This document shows positions 7,157 to 15,407 of a DNA stretch of 64,000 nucleotides, in pieces. The position numbers and the translations under genes were made by a program. Below the pieces are notes generated by a model that saw only the letters and a program-made list of their open reading frames with translations, was not told the origin of the DNA and searched no databases. The stretch's first letter is position 1; every line of letters starts with the position of its first letter. The DNA comes from JADZEM01 sp046328125 (GTDB lineage: Bacteria > Chloroflexota > UBA6077 > JACCZL01): assembly GCA_046328125.1 (NCBI GenBank), contig JAXLXF010000005.1, forward strand, positions 248,001-312,000. Reading direction: 5' to 3'.

Positions 7157-9511
7157 GTGAGCGAATCCTCGCCACTGCGCGTACTGTTAGTAGACGATAC
7201 GCCGGGCGCCGAAACGTCTGTCGCGCGCTGGCTCGCCGCTGACAGCCCGAGTGTGGATGTGCGGCGGGTGCCGGACCAGGGCCGGCTCGCCGAGGCGCTC
7301 GACAGCAACGGATTCGACGTCGTCATCACCGAGGCGCACCTGTCCTGGATCGATGGCCTGGACATCCTGCGCGCGGTCAAGCAGCGGCGGCCCGAGCATC
7401 CGGTCGTCATGTTGACCGGCCAGGGCGACGAGGAGCTGGCCGTCTCGGCGTTGCAGGCAGGCTTCGACGCCTACCTGCGCAAAGGTCCGGACCAGGGCGG
7501 ACGGCTGGCGGCGGCGATTCGGGCGGCGCTGTCAACCGCGCGCGAACGCGAGGCGCGCCGACAGGCAGAGCGGGCACTGGTCGAAAGCGAGGCCCGCCAC
7601 CGCGCCATCCTGGATGCTGCCGCCGACACGATCGTGACCGTCGATGCGCTCGGCCTGATCGAGTCGGTGAATCCGGCGGTGCGACGGATGTTTGGGTACG
7701 AGCCGTCCGAGCTGATCGGCCAACCGATCGCGATGCTCATGACTCCGGAGGCCGAGGCAGGCGAGCCGACACCCGCACCGGCGACTGCTTCCGCCGTGTG
7801 GAGCGGCGATCCCCGCGCGATCCTCGGCAGCGGCCACGGCATCGTCGGGCTTCGGAAGGACGGTACCCGGTTTCCGGTGGACGTCTCGTTGAGCGAGGTG
7901 CGGCTGGCCGGACGGCGGCTGTTCACCGGCGTCGTGCGGGACGTCGCCGAGCTGCGTCGGAGCGAAGACGAGCGCATCCGGCTGCTCGAACGGGAGCAGG
8001 CGGCGTCGGCCGGCCTCCGACGCGAGGTCGCGGAGAAGACGCTGATCCTGGAAAACATGCTCGATGCCGTGATCGTCACCGACCGCGACGGCCGGATCAC
8101 GCTGGTCAACGGCGCGGCCGGCCGGTTGTTCGGCATGGAGGCGCACGAGCTGATCGGGCTCGGCATGCGCGAGCAGACCTGGCAGACCCTCGACGAAAAC
8201 GGCGAGCCGCTAGGCTACGACGAGCGTCTGTTGGTGCGGGCGCTCCGTGGCGAGCGCGCCAGCGCCGTGCAGCGGATTCGGAGCGCGGGTGGTCGCGAGG
8301 CGGTGGTGCGGGCGGCGAGCGCACCGGTGCGCGACGGCAGTGGGTCGATCGTCGGCGCGGTCCACGTCGTCCACGACATGACGGAGGATTACGCGCGGGC
8401 GCGCCAGGTGGCAGCTGGCGCGAAGCTCCGGTCGCTCGGGCAACTGGCAGGTGGAGTCGCGCACGATCTGAACCAGTACCTCGGGTTGGTGGTCGGGTAC
8501 GGCGACCTGGCGATGCGCTCGCTCGACCCGGAAGCGGTGGACGTCGAAGCGACGCGTGACTCGGTGAGCACGATGATCTCGGCGGCGGTCAATGGCGCGG
8601 AGGCCGTCCGGCGGCTGCTCCTGTTTGCGCGGCCGGGTGCAGACGGCCCGTCTGCCCGCGTTGACCTGGACGACGTGATCCGCGACGTGGCGAAGCTGAC
8701 GGCGCCCCGCTGGCGGGACGCGGCACAGCAGCAGGGGCGGCCGATCTCGGTCGATCTCGACCTGGAGGGCGACGTCGCCGTCGACGGGTGGGCGAGCGAC
8801 CTGCGGGAAGTGTTCACCAATCTGGTGCTGAACGCCGTCGACGCCCTGCCACACGGCGGCGTGATCCGTCTCAGCGCCCGGCTCGAGGAGCGCACCGTGG
8901 TCGTCGAGGTGTCCGACAGCGGGATCGGGATGTCGGCGGAGACGCGCGACCGGCTGTTCGAGCCGTTCTTCAGCACGAAGGGTGACAGCGGCTCAGGGCT
9001 TGGTCTGGCGATCGTCTACGGCATCGTGGAGCGCCACGGCGGCACGATCGCGGTTGAGAGCACGCCAGGCCACGGGACGACGTTCCGTCTGTCCTTCCCG
9101 TCAGCGGCAGTGCAACAGTCTGACGGAGCTATGTCCGCGGCTGACACGGAGATCAGGCCGCTCCGGATCCTGGTCGTGGACGACGAGCCGGCGCTGGTCA
9201 CGATGCTCGCGAGGCTGCTCTCGTCGGATGGCCACGATGTGACGGTGGCGACCTCCGGCGAGGAGGCGCTGGCGATCCTGGCGAGCTCGCCGGCCGACGT
9301 GGTGATCTCGGACTTGAGCATGGGCGCTGGCATGAACGGCTGGGATCTCGCGGCGGCGGTGCGCACCCATCCGCGCTCGCCGTACTTCATCCTGACGACC
9401 GGCTGGGGCGCCGAGATCGAGCAGGCTGAGGCCGAGAGTCGTGGGGTGCTGGCCGTGGTGTCGAAGCCGTACCGCTTGCCGGACCTGCGCAAGGTGCTGA
9501 GCACGCTGTAG
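7157..9511 (+). CDS. Hybrid histidine kinase (REC-PAS-PAS-HisKA-HATPase-REC)
   Basis: 784 residues, no membrane span, so a cytoplasmic sensor. Order: receiver-like domain (1-125), PAS (about 140-265), a short helix, PAS (about 300-415), dimerisation domain with phospho-His436 in GGVAHDLNQYLG, ATPase domain (about 535-650, with NLVLNAVDAL, DSGIGM and GSGLGLAIVYG boxes) and a C-terminal receiver with Asp719 in VVISDLSMG. The N-terminal receiver keeps the acidic pair Asp13-Asp14 and a Lys near 109, but the phospho-acceptor position is Glu59 (VVITEAHLSW), so it probably is not phosphorylated. The H-box LNQYL replaces the usual FNNLL. GTG start at 7157 with a G-rich ribosome site upstream. No partner regulator lies beside it; signal and output are unknown. 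Confidence 0.88.
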   Translation: MSESSPLRVLLVDDTPGAETSVARWLAADSPSVDVRRVPDQGRLAEALDSNGFDVVITEAHLSWIDGLDILRAVKQRRPEHPVVMLTGQGDEELAVSALQAGFDAYLRKGPDQGGRLAAAIRAALSTAREREARRQAERALVESEARHRAILDAAADTIVTVDALGLIESVNPAVRRMFGYEPSELIGQPIAMLMTPEAEAGEPTPAPATASAVWSGDPRAILGSGHGIVGLRKDGTRFPVDVSLSEVRLAGRRLFTGVVRDVAELRRSEDERIRLLEREQAASAGLRREVAEKTLILENMLDAVIVTDRDGRITLVNGAAGRLFGMEAHELIGLGMREQTWQTLDENGEPLGYDERLLVRALRGERASAVQRIRSAGGREAVVRAASAPVRDGSGSIVGAVHVVHDMTEDYARARQVAAGAKLRSLGQLAGGVAHDLNQYLGLVVGYGDLAMRSLDPEAVDVEATRDSVSTMISAAVNGAEAVRRLLLFARPGADGPSARVDLDDVIRDVAKLTAPRWRDAAQQQGRPISVDLDLEGDVAVDGWASDLREVFTNLVLNAVDALPHGGVIRLSARLEERTVVVEVSDSGIGMSAETRDRLFEPFFSTKGDSGSGLGLAIVYGIVERHGGTIAVESTPGHGTTFRLSFPSAAVQQSDGAMSAADTEIRPLRILVVDDEPALVTMLARLLSSDGHDVTVATSGEEALAILASSPADVVISDLSMGAGMNGWDLAAAVRTHPRSPYFILTTGWGAEIEQAEAESRGVLAVVSKPYRLPDLRKVLSTL

Positions 9512-9521
9512 ATGCCAAGTC

Positions 9522-9587
9522 AGAGCCGAGAGTGGAGAGTGAGAGGCGGCGAAATGACCCCGCCTCTCACTCTCCACTCTCGGCTCT
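9522..9587. terminator. Perfect 28-base inverted repeat, probable two-way terminator
   Basis: Left arm 9522-9549 and right arm 9560-9587 are exact reverse complements with a 10-base loop. The element lies between two convergent genes (stop at 9511, stop at 9603), which fits transcription termination for both. No T-run follows the stem. Stem length and purity exceed a normal terminator, so it may be a dispersed repeat that happens to serve here. Confidence 0.6.
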
Positions 9588-9602
9588 CCACGCTCACTCC
9601 GG

Positions 9603-10076
9603 TCAGCGGTCGATGCGGAAGACCGGCGCCGGCGGGTGATACCCCTCGTGGCCGAGGTAGACGTTGACCGGCCGAATCGGGTGGCCGTCAACCTGGAGGT
9701 TGAAGTGGACAAAGCTGCCGTCTCGGATGTGCCAGTTGATGGTGTCCACGTTGCCGAACGTCTCGAAGTGGACGACCATCCGCTGCCCGCCGTCGAGCAG
9801 CTCGTATCGGTCGCCGTCTTCGAGGCGGGCCTGATCCACGTCCTCGATCTCGCCGTCGGTCCGCACGATCGCCACGAAGCTCCGGTGCGGTCCGGGGCCG
9901 GTGGTCGCGAGATGGAAGTCGTTCCCGTTGTCGGTCCAGATGTAGTAGGCCGAGTCCCCGCCGACTTCGAACTGCTCTGGACGGCCGTCGAGCCGATCCG
10001 GCCAGGCGAACGCCGAGCCAGCGGTGACCCCGACGAGCATGAGGGCGGCTCCGAGCGCCCTGGTCCACGGTCGCAT
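9603..10076 (-). CDS. Secreted protein of unknown function
   Basis: 157 residues. The N-terminus MRPWTRALGAALMLVGVTAG followed by SAFAWPD is a clear Sec signal peptide with a likely cut after Ala in AFA, leaving a mature protein of about 134 residues. The mature part is rich in beta-forming sequence, with Asp/Gly and aromatic residues (YYIWTDNGND, HFETFGNVDTINWHI), which suggests a small beta-sandwich. There are no cysteines. I recognise no family. ATG 10076 has GGGAGG 8 bases upstream. The gene stands alone between the kinase and the helicase. Confidence 0.62.
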   Translation of the reverse strand: MRPWTRALGAALMLVGVTAGSAFAWPDRLDGRPEQFEVGGDSAYYIWTDNGNDFHLATTGPGPHRSFVAIVRTDGEIEDVDQARLEDGDRYELLDGGQRMVVHFETFGNVDTINWHIRDGSFVHFNLQVDGHPIRPVNVYLGHEGYHPPAPVFRIDR

Positions 10077-10139
10077 GTCTGTGTCCTCCCGAAAGTTTGA
10101 CGCGCAGCACTGTCGTCAACCTCAGGATGGACCCGAGCT

Positions 10140-10167
10140 GTTAGCGGCCGGTGACGCATCCGCTAAC
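10140..10167. promoter_or_regulatory. 8-base inverted repeat between helicase and secreted protein genes
   Basis: GTTAGCGG (10140-10147) and CCGCTAAC (10160-10167) are perfect complements around 12 bases. On the minus strand this sits after the helicase stop and 64 bases before the ATG of the secreted protein gene, so it could be a weak terminator of the first or an operator of the second. There is no T-run. Confidence 0.3.
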
Positions 10168-10196
10168 GAGGTGTCAACGTTCGGTAAGCGAGTTTC

Positions 10197-12656
10197 CTAC
10201 CGCCCGCCCGGCCGTTTCGGACGCACCCGGCCAGTCGAGCGGCGGGGCGGACCGCCCCGCCGCCCGCGCGGTGGCAGGCGGCGGTCGCGGGGCTCTGGCT
10301 CAGGGGGGCGCTCCGGCGGAAGCTCCCAGTCGTCGGCGCCCTCCTCCGGCTCGGGCGGGCCGGCAACCGCCCAGCGATACGATTCCTCGACGACGCCGCG
10401 CCGCAACAAGTCGTCCGCTTCCGCGAGGCACTCCAGCAGCTCCGGGCGGTCGAATCGGTCCTGGCGGCGAGCCGGCACGTCGGCGTGCTCGACGGCGCCG
10501 CGCAACTGCCCGAGGATGTCCAGCGTTTTCTGGAGCAGCCCGACGAGGTCGCCCTCCGCGATCCGGCTGCGGGCCGCGATCTCGCCCAGGTCGTCGCCCT
10601 CGGCCCAGGCCAGGGCAACGCCCTTAAGATCGGCGTTGATCATCCTGGACACTTCGACGTGCGCCTTGCGCTCCTCGTCCAGGATCCGGGTCTGAAGCCC
10701 GAGGACTTCCTCGTGGAGACGGCGCAGACGGCTGGTGAGCGGGAGCGAGCGCATCGGCGCTTCCCTGTCGAAGGAGAACCAGGAGCAGACTTCGGCGATC
10801 TCGGACGGCTCCAGCCCCTCCAGCATCCGTCGTGAGATCAGCTCGGCCATGGTGAGGGCGTTGGTGTCGAAGATCGAGCGCAGCAGGGACGCCTTGTAGG
10901 TCGGGCGCTCGGCGGCCAGGTAGCTGAAGCGCTCAAGCACCTTGCCCAGTCCGCCGACCATCGCGCGGGATTCCATGCGAGCCGCGCGGTGGGCCTGGTC
11001 GAGGGTGCGCTCCGTCTGGGCCAGCTCGCGGGCCAGCTCCCAGGTGATGGGGTCGCTGGCGGCCTCGGTCGCCATCCGCTCGAAGTGCTGGCGCTGCTCG
11101 TCGCGCTCGGTCGCCAGGTCGTCGAGGCGGGCCGCCTGCTGGAAGCGGCGGAAGCTGCGGGCGTACAGATCGGCGAGCCGCTCCTGGTCGCCGGGCTGGC
11201 GCCAGAGGTTCATGGCGGTGCTGTAGCTCGGCTTGAAGGCGCTGTCGAGCGGGAGCAGGTCGCCAGTCACGATGTCGAGCGTCCGCTCGAAGCTGACCCA
11301 GGGTGAGTAGAGGATGACCGAGACGCCGCGCTCGTCGATTCCGCGCCGCCCGGCCCGCCCGGTCATCTGGCGATACTCGTTTGGGGTCAGCAGACGGTGC
11401 TGGCGGCCGTCCCACTTCGACATCTCGCCGACGGCGACGGTCCTCGCCGGCATGTTGATGCCGAGCGCAAGGGTGTCGGTGGCGAAGACGGCCCGGAGGC
11501 GGCCGGACTGGAACAGCTCCTCGACCAGCATCTTGACGACCGGCAGCAGGCCGGCGTGGTGAACGGCGATGCCGCGCGGCAGCAGGCGGAACAGCAGCGA
11601 GATCTGGCGCAGCGAGCGGTCGGCCGGCGAGAGATCGGCGAGCCGTTGTTTCGCCTCGCGGACGAGGTCCATGCCGTGCGGCACAGTGCCGAGCGCGATA
11701 CACGACTCGGCGGCCTCCTCGCAGGCTCGGCGGCTGAACAGGAAGTAGATGGCTGGGGTCAATTGCTCTTTTTCGAGCGCGCGGAGAACCTCCCACGGCT
11801 CGGCGGCCTTGCGTTCACGGGGCTTGTTCGCGCCGGGGCGGCGCTCGTCTGACGACTGGATCTGGTCGTCTTCGTCTGACCAGGAACGAGCCGGCGCCTC
11901 ACCCCAGTTGCCAGGCCGCTGAATCCGCCGCGCCAGCTCGCCCCCAACGCCCTTGAAGCTCGATCGACGCCGGCCATCGGCGTCCACGATCAGGTGGGCC
12001 TTGCCGTCCAGGAAGTAGCGGTGCTCCAACGGCACGACGCGGTGGTCAGAGCTGACCGACGTGAGGTCGCCATGAGCTGACCTGATCCAGTCCGCGACTT
12101 CGTCCAGGTTCGGGACGGTGGCCGAGAGGCAGATGAGCTGGACGCCAGGCGGGCTGAGGAGGATCGACTCCTCCCAGGCGGTGCCACGCTCCGGGTCGCC
12201 CATGTAGTGAACTTCGTCGAAGACGATGACGCCGGCCTGCTCGGGCGTGTCACGGCCCTGCACCAGCATGTTGCGCAGGACCTCGGTCGTCATGACGAGG
12301 AGGCTCGCGTCAGGGTCCAGCACGATGTCGCCGGTGAGCAAGCCGGCCTTGTGGCCCGGTGGCAACAGGCCGCGCTCGGTGGCTCGTTCCAGCAGCTTGC
12401 GAAAGTCGCGCAGCTTCTGGTTGGAGAGCGCCTTGATCGGGGTGGTGTAGAGCGCTCGCGCGCCGCGTCGCAGCGCGTCGAGCACCGCCAGCTCGGCGAT
12501 GGCGGTCTTGCCGGTGCCGGTCGGCGCGGCGACGAGGACGGAGTGGCCGCTCAGGTACGCCTCGACCGCGTCACGCTGAAACGGGTCGAGCGGAAACCCG
12601 ACCAGCTCCTCGAAGGCCGTCACGTCGAATGAAGGGTAGGCGGTCGTGGACATCAT
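10197..12656 (-). CDS. Ski2/Mtr4-like DEVH-box RNA helicase
   Basis: 819 residues. RNA helicases of this class use ATP to unwind structured RNA, feeding it to nucleases in archaea and eukaryotes; bacterial members (HelY type) are common in Actinobacteria and Chloroflexota. Motifs in order: Walker A AAPTGTGKT (about 45-52), motif Ib-like TTPIKALSNQKLRDF, DEVH box in VIVFDEVHYMGD, SAT in CLSATVPN, and motif VI QMTGRAGRRGIDERG. The C-terminal third is a helical DSHCT-type domain, and the last 65 residues are a basic Arg/Pro/Gly-rich tail, likely for RNA contact. Two ATGs in tandem (12656, 12653) share one GGGAG site, so the start is uncertain by one codon. Confidence 0.87.
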   Translation of the reverse strand: MMSTTAYPSFDVTAFEELVGFPLDPFQRDAVEAYLSGHSVLVAAPTGTGKTAIAELAVLDALRRGARALYTTPIKALSNQKLRDFRKLLERATERGLLPPGHKAGLLTGDIVLDPDASLLVMTTEVLRNMLVQGRDTPEQAGVIVFDEVHYMGDPERGTAWEESILLSPPGVQLICLSATVPNLDEVADWIRSAHGDLTSVSSDHRVVPLEHRYFLDGKAHLIVDADGRRRSSFKGVGGELARRIQRPGNWGEAPARSWSDEDDQIQSSDERRPGANKPRERKAAEPWEVLRALEKEQLTPAIYFLFSRRACEEAAESCIALGTVPHGMDLVREAKQRLADLSPADRSLRQISLLFRLLPRGIAVHHAGLLPVVKMLVEELFQSGRLRAVFATDTLALGINMPARTVAVGEMSKWDGRQHRLLTPNEYRQMTGRAGRRGIDERGVSVILYSPWVSFERTLDIVTGDLLPLDSAFKPSYSTAMNLWRQPGDQERLADLYARSFRRFQQAARLDDLATERDEQRQHFERMATEAASDPITWELARELAQTERTLDQAHRAARMESRAMVGGLGKVLERFSYLAAERPTYKASLLRSIFDTNALTMAELISRRMLEGLEPSEIAEVCSWFSFDREAPMRSLPLTSRLRRLHEEVLGLQTRILDEERKAHVEVSRMINADLKGVALAWAEGDDLGEIAARSRIAEGDLVGLLQKTLDILGQLRGAVEHADVPARRQDRFDRPELLECLAEADDLLRRGVVEESYRWAVAGPPEPEEGADDWELPPERPPEPEPRDRRLPPRGRRGGPPRRSTGRVRPKRPGGR

Positions 12657-12793
12657 GCTCCCGAGCGGACAGGTGACCGCCCACCATCATACTGGTGCCC
12701 TGACCGTAGACCGGGTGGACACACACCTTGAATGGTAGTACGACCGGCTCGCCCCAGCGTTGCGGACTACGCCTGGGCTCAGCCGAGCGAGTG

Positions 12794-13216
12794 CTAGAGG
12801 ACGTTGCGAGGCGAGCGCCCTCGATACTCCGCCCCAAGCCGACGAATCGTGTCGTAGTCAGCATCGGTGAATCGACTGTTGTTTGGCTTCGAGAGTCCGC
12901 CGATTATCACGACGGAGGGTCCATCGAGTCCGGGAGCCTCGCGTTCGAGAAGACAAAACAGCCGGTAAAGGCGGCGATCCGGACCACGAGTGCGAGCTTC
13001 GTAGAAGCCGGCCATCCTGCCGTGCATCGCCTCCCACATGCCACCTCCGGTGAATTGTGGAGGTGGGGAGACAGCTACCGCGTCGATGATGGAGATGAGG
13101 TCCCTTGCCACTGAGTCTGGGCAAGAGTCGAAAAACGTCTCAGCCGGGCACTCTTCGCCTGCATCGTCATCTGGATGCCGCTGGAACACCTTGACCTGCC
13201 ACGGAGCAGCAGCCAT
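12794..13216 (-). CDS. RelE/HigB-like toxin (phage Gp49-like family)
   Basis: 140 residues. The layout, with an N-terminal WQVKVF strand, a middle WEAMHGRMAGFYEARTRGPDR segment, LYRLFCLLEREA, and a GGLSKPNN ending element, follows the Gp49/HigB branch of RelE-type ribosome-dependent mRNA endonucleases (in which the last element is usually GFxKKxxK). The pairing with an XRE antitoxin gene 3 bases upstream supports this. The ATG at 13216 follows the antitoxin TGA at 13222-13220, so expression is likely coupled. The usual Lys-Lys pair is Lys-Pro here, so activity is not certain. Confidence 0.68.
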   Translation of the reverse strand: MAAAPWQVKVFQRHPDDDAGEECPAETFFDSCPDSVARDLISIIDAVAVSPPPQFTGGGMWEAMHGRMAGFYEARTRGPDRRLYRLFCLLEREAPGLDGPSVVIIGGLSKPNNSRFTDADYDTIRRLGAEYRGRSPRNVL

Positions 13217-13219
13217 CGA

Positions 13220-13564
13220 TCAGTGGATCGCTGGCTCAGGATGCTGCTTCACATGTCGGTCGCCTCGGTGATGAAGCTCGAGCTCGAGGTCGAGTGCACC
13301 AAAGAGATCCACAACTGTCTTGAGTGTCGGGTTCGCGGTAGGCGAAGTGAACAGTCGTCGAACGGTCGCCGGACTTGCGCCGATCCGCCTTGCGAGATCT
13401 GACTTTGACAGCCCAGCTTCTTCGCGCGCGGAGTCGATTGCCTGGAGCAGTCGTCGCATAGCGATGATAGAGTCGCGTGACCTTTCGTACTCTGCACGCG
13501 CTTGTGGCGTGGAGATGTATTTCGCTCGGATCGCAGCCCAGCGATCCGTCGCGGTTTCGTCCAT
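13220..13564 (-). CDS. XRE-family antitoxin (HigA-like)
   Basis: 114 residues. The C-terminal half is a helix-turn-helix with AGLSKSDLARRIGASPATVRR, as in HigA antitoxins, which bind the toxin and repress their own operon. The first half, about 50 residues of helix (RAEYERSRDSIIAMRRLLQAI), would contact the toxin or form the dimer. ATG 13564 has GGAGG about 9 bases upstream; a longer open frame exists but lacks sense. The gene precedes the toxin, the reverse of the classic higBA order. A palindrome just upstream (13593-13614) is the likely autoregulatory operator. Confidence 0.75.
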   Translation of the reverse strand: MDETATDRWAAIRAKYISTPQARAEYERSRDSIIAMRRLLQAIDSAREEAGLSKSDLARRIGASPATVRRLFTSPTANPTLKTVVDLFGALDLELELHHRGDRHVKQHPEPAIH

Positions 13565-13592
13565 GCTCTTGTCCTCCAGGCGTTCGGCACGA

Positions 13593-13614
13593 AGCGTACC
13601 ACATATGTTACGCT
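13593..13614. promoter_or_regulatory. Probable antitoxin operator
   Basis: AGCGTA and TACGCT arms flank a centre that contains the palindrome ACATATGT. It begins 29 bases before the antitoxin ATG, the place where HigA-type antitoxins normally bind to repress their operon. The AT-rich centre may also hold the -10 element on the minus strand. Confidence 0.45.
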
Positions 13615-13662
13615 CTGAAGCAGGTGTGGGGCTCGCACGGGCTAGAGAGCGATGGAGGCAGA

Positions 13663-14259
13663 ATGCCGAAGAAGCCGAGCAAGAAGCCCGCTGACGCCGC
13701 GCCCACGCCGCCGCCCGCGTCGAAGTCTCCGCCAGCGCAGACGCCGAAGTCCGTGCCGCTGCTGCCGCCTGTGCGCAAGGGCTCGTCGGTCTGGGACGCG
13801 TACCCGATCCCTGGCCTGACGCCCACGCCCAAAGTGACGGCCGCGTCACGGGACAACGCTCCGGCCGCCAGGAAGGGACAGCCCTTCAAGACCGCTGCGA
13901 CGAAGACCGCGCAGGCCCACCCTGGTGCGAGCAAGGTCGAGTCGAAGACCGGTGCGAAGTCCGGGACCGTGCAGGCTCCGGGCGTCAGGAAAGATCTTTC
14001 CAAGCGCCAGGTCGATGCCATCCGCGAGTTTGCCCTGGCGCTCGCGAACCAGATGATCGACCCCGACGCCGTGATGATCTGCAACCCGGTCACCGAGCCG
14101 GCCGCGCTGCCGCTCGAAGAGCTGCTGTACGACCGCTGCCGCTGGTGCGAGGTGGACATCTACTACGACCGGCTGATGCCAGCGCCGCTCGGGCTGGTGC
14201 GGGTCTGCATCGCGTGTGGCGTGATGCTGTTGGAAGCCGAGAAGAAGGGCAAGAACTAG
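13663..14259 (+). CDS. Protein with disordered Pro/Lys-rich N-terminus and zinc-ribbon-like C-terminus
   Basis: 198 residues. The first 105 or so are low-complexity Pro, Lys, Ala and Thr and surely disordered. The last 90 are a compact domain: a helix (LSKRQVDAIREFALALANQM) and two Cys pairs, CRWC and CIAC, about 25 residues apart, consistent with one zinc site. I do not recognise a named family; zinc-ribbon proteins of this kind usually bind nucleic acid or another protein. ATG 13663 has GGAGG 5 bases upstream. moaC starts 22 bases after the stop, so this gene may be cotranscribed with the molybdopterin genes. Confidence 0.6.
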   Translation: MPKKPSKKPADAAPTPPPASKSPPAQTPKSVPLLPPVRKGSSVWDAYPIPGLTPTPKVTAASRDNAPAARKGQPFKTAATKTAQAHPGASKVESKTGAKSGTVQAPGVRKDLSKRQVDAIREFALALANQMIDPDAVMICNPVTEPAALPLEELLYDRCRWCEVDIYYDRLMPAPLGLVRVCIACGVMLLEAEKKGKN

Positions 14260-14281
14260 GCCGAATGGACCCTGGAGAACG

Positions 14282-14788
14282 ATGAGTGACCTTACCCATC
14301 TGGACGAGAGCGGCCGTGCCCGCATGGTGGACGTCAGCGCCAAGGGCGACACTGTCCGCATCGCGACGGCGCGCGGGCGTGTGCTGATGCGGCCCGAGAC
14401 GCTGGCGCTCATCAAGAGCGGCGGCGTCAAGAAGGGCGACGTGCTCGCCATCGCGCAGGTGGCGGGCGTGATGGGCGCCAAGCGCACCTCAGACATCATC
14501 CCGCTCTGCCACCCGCTCCCGATCACCGGGGTTGACCTGAGCTTCGAGCTGGACGAGGAGCGCTCGGCGGTCGAGATCGAGGCGAGCGCGCGGGTGGTCG
14601 GCAAGACCGGCGTCGAGATGGAGGCGCTGACCGCCGTGACGACGGCGGCGCTGACGGTGTACGACATGTGTAAGGCGGTTGACAAAGAGATGGTGATCGA
14701 CCAGATCCGGCTCGTCCACAAAGTCGGCGGCAAGAGCGGCGAGTACGTCCGAGCCGGCGAGGGCGCGAACGGAGCGGGCAGTGCCTGA
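14282..14788 (+). CDS. moaC: Cyclic pyranopterin monophosphate synthase
   Basis: 168 residues. MoaC converts the MoaA product, 3',8-cyclo-GTP derivative, into cyclic pyranopterin monophosphate, the first stable intermediate of molybdenum cofactor. Family marks: SHLDESGRARMVDVS-like opening (here THLDESGRARMVDVS), IPLCHPLPITGVD, and the C-terminal GVEMEALTAVTTAALTVYDM, followed by the active-site Lys in CKAVDKEM. Length matches the family. ATG 14282 follows a GGAG-like site. It overlaps the next gene (mog) by 8 bases, so both are translated together. moaA is not in the window. Confidence 0.95.
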   Translation: MSDLTHLDESGRARMVDVSAKGDTVRIATARGRVLMRPETLALIKSGGVKKGDVLAIAQVAGVMGAKRTSDIIPLCHPLPITGVDLSFELDEERSAVEIEASARVVGKTGVEMEALTAVTTAALTVYDMCKAVDKEMVIDQIRLVHKVGGKSGEYVRAGEGANGAGSA

Positions 14789-15314
14789 GCACGGAACAGG
14801 ACACGGGCCAATCCTCGCGGTCGGCATAGTCACGGTCAGCGACAGCTCATTTCGGGGCGAGCGCGAAGATCTCGGCGGGCCGACCGTTCGTGAGATCATG
14901 TTGGGGATCGGCGCGGCGGTCGGCGCGCAAGTGATCGTGCCGGACGAAGCGGACCAGATCGCGGCCACCATCCGTCAGCTTGCCGACGAGCGCCGCCTCG
15001 ACGTGATCCTGACCACCGGCGGAACCGGGTTGGCGCGCCGCGACGTGACGCCGCAGGCGACGCTCTCCTGCATCGACTACGAGGTGCCGGGCATCGCGGA
15101 GGCGATGCGCGCCTTCAGCCTGACCAAGACGCCGGCCGCGATGACCTCGCGAGCGGTGGCGGGCGTGCGCGGGCGCAGCCTGATCGTCAACCTGCCCGGC
15201 AGCCCGAAGGCCGTCCGCGAGTGCCTGGAGGTGCTGCTGCCAGCCCTGCCGCACGCGGTGAACCTGCTGCGCGGCGAGACCGGCGACCACCAGCGCCCGG
15301 CTGCCACTGACTGA
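14781..15314 (+). CDS. mog: Molybdopterin adenylyltransferase (MogA/MoaB family)
   Basis: 177 residues, one MPT-binding domain. It activates molybdopterin by adenylylation before molybdenum insertion. Signature parts: TVSDSSFRGEREDLGGPTV near the start, the nucleotide/MPT-binding TTGGTGLARRDVTPQAT in the middle, and NLPGSPKAVRECL near the end. Family members MogA and MoaB cannot be told apart by sequence alone with certainty. GTG start at 14781 overlaps moaC by 8 bases. It converges on the large YfhO-flippase gene with 93 bases between. Confidence 0.92.
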   Translation: MPEHGTGHGPILAVGIVTVSDSSFRGEREDLGGPTVREIMLGIGAAVGAQVIVPDEADQIAATIRQLADERRLDVILTTGGTGLARRDVTPQATLSCIDYEVPGIAEAMRAFSLTKTPAAMTSRAVAGVRGRSLIVNLPGSPKAVRECLEVLLPALPHAVNLLRGETGDHQRPAATD

Positions 15315-15407
15315 CCTCGACGGCCTTGCCGCGTGACCGAGGGCGAGACGCCGAGATCGCGGCGTGGCGCGGTGACGGGGGCGGCGGTGACGGGGCGAGA
15401 GAGAAAG

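Noticed and set aside
10083..10196. Possible tRNA or small RNA in the helicase/secreted-gene spacer
   Set aside because: No cloverleaf or T-loop consensus; only an 8-base inverted repeat.
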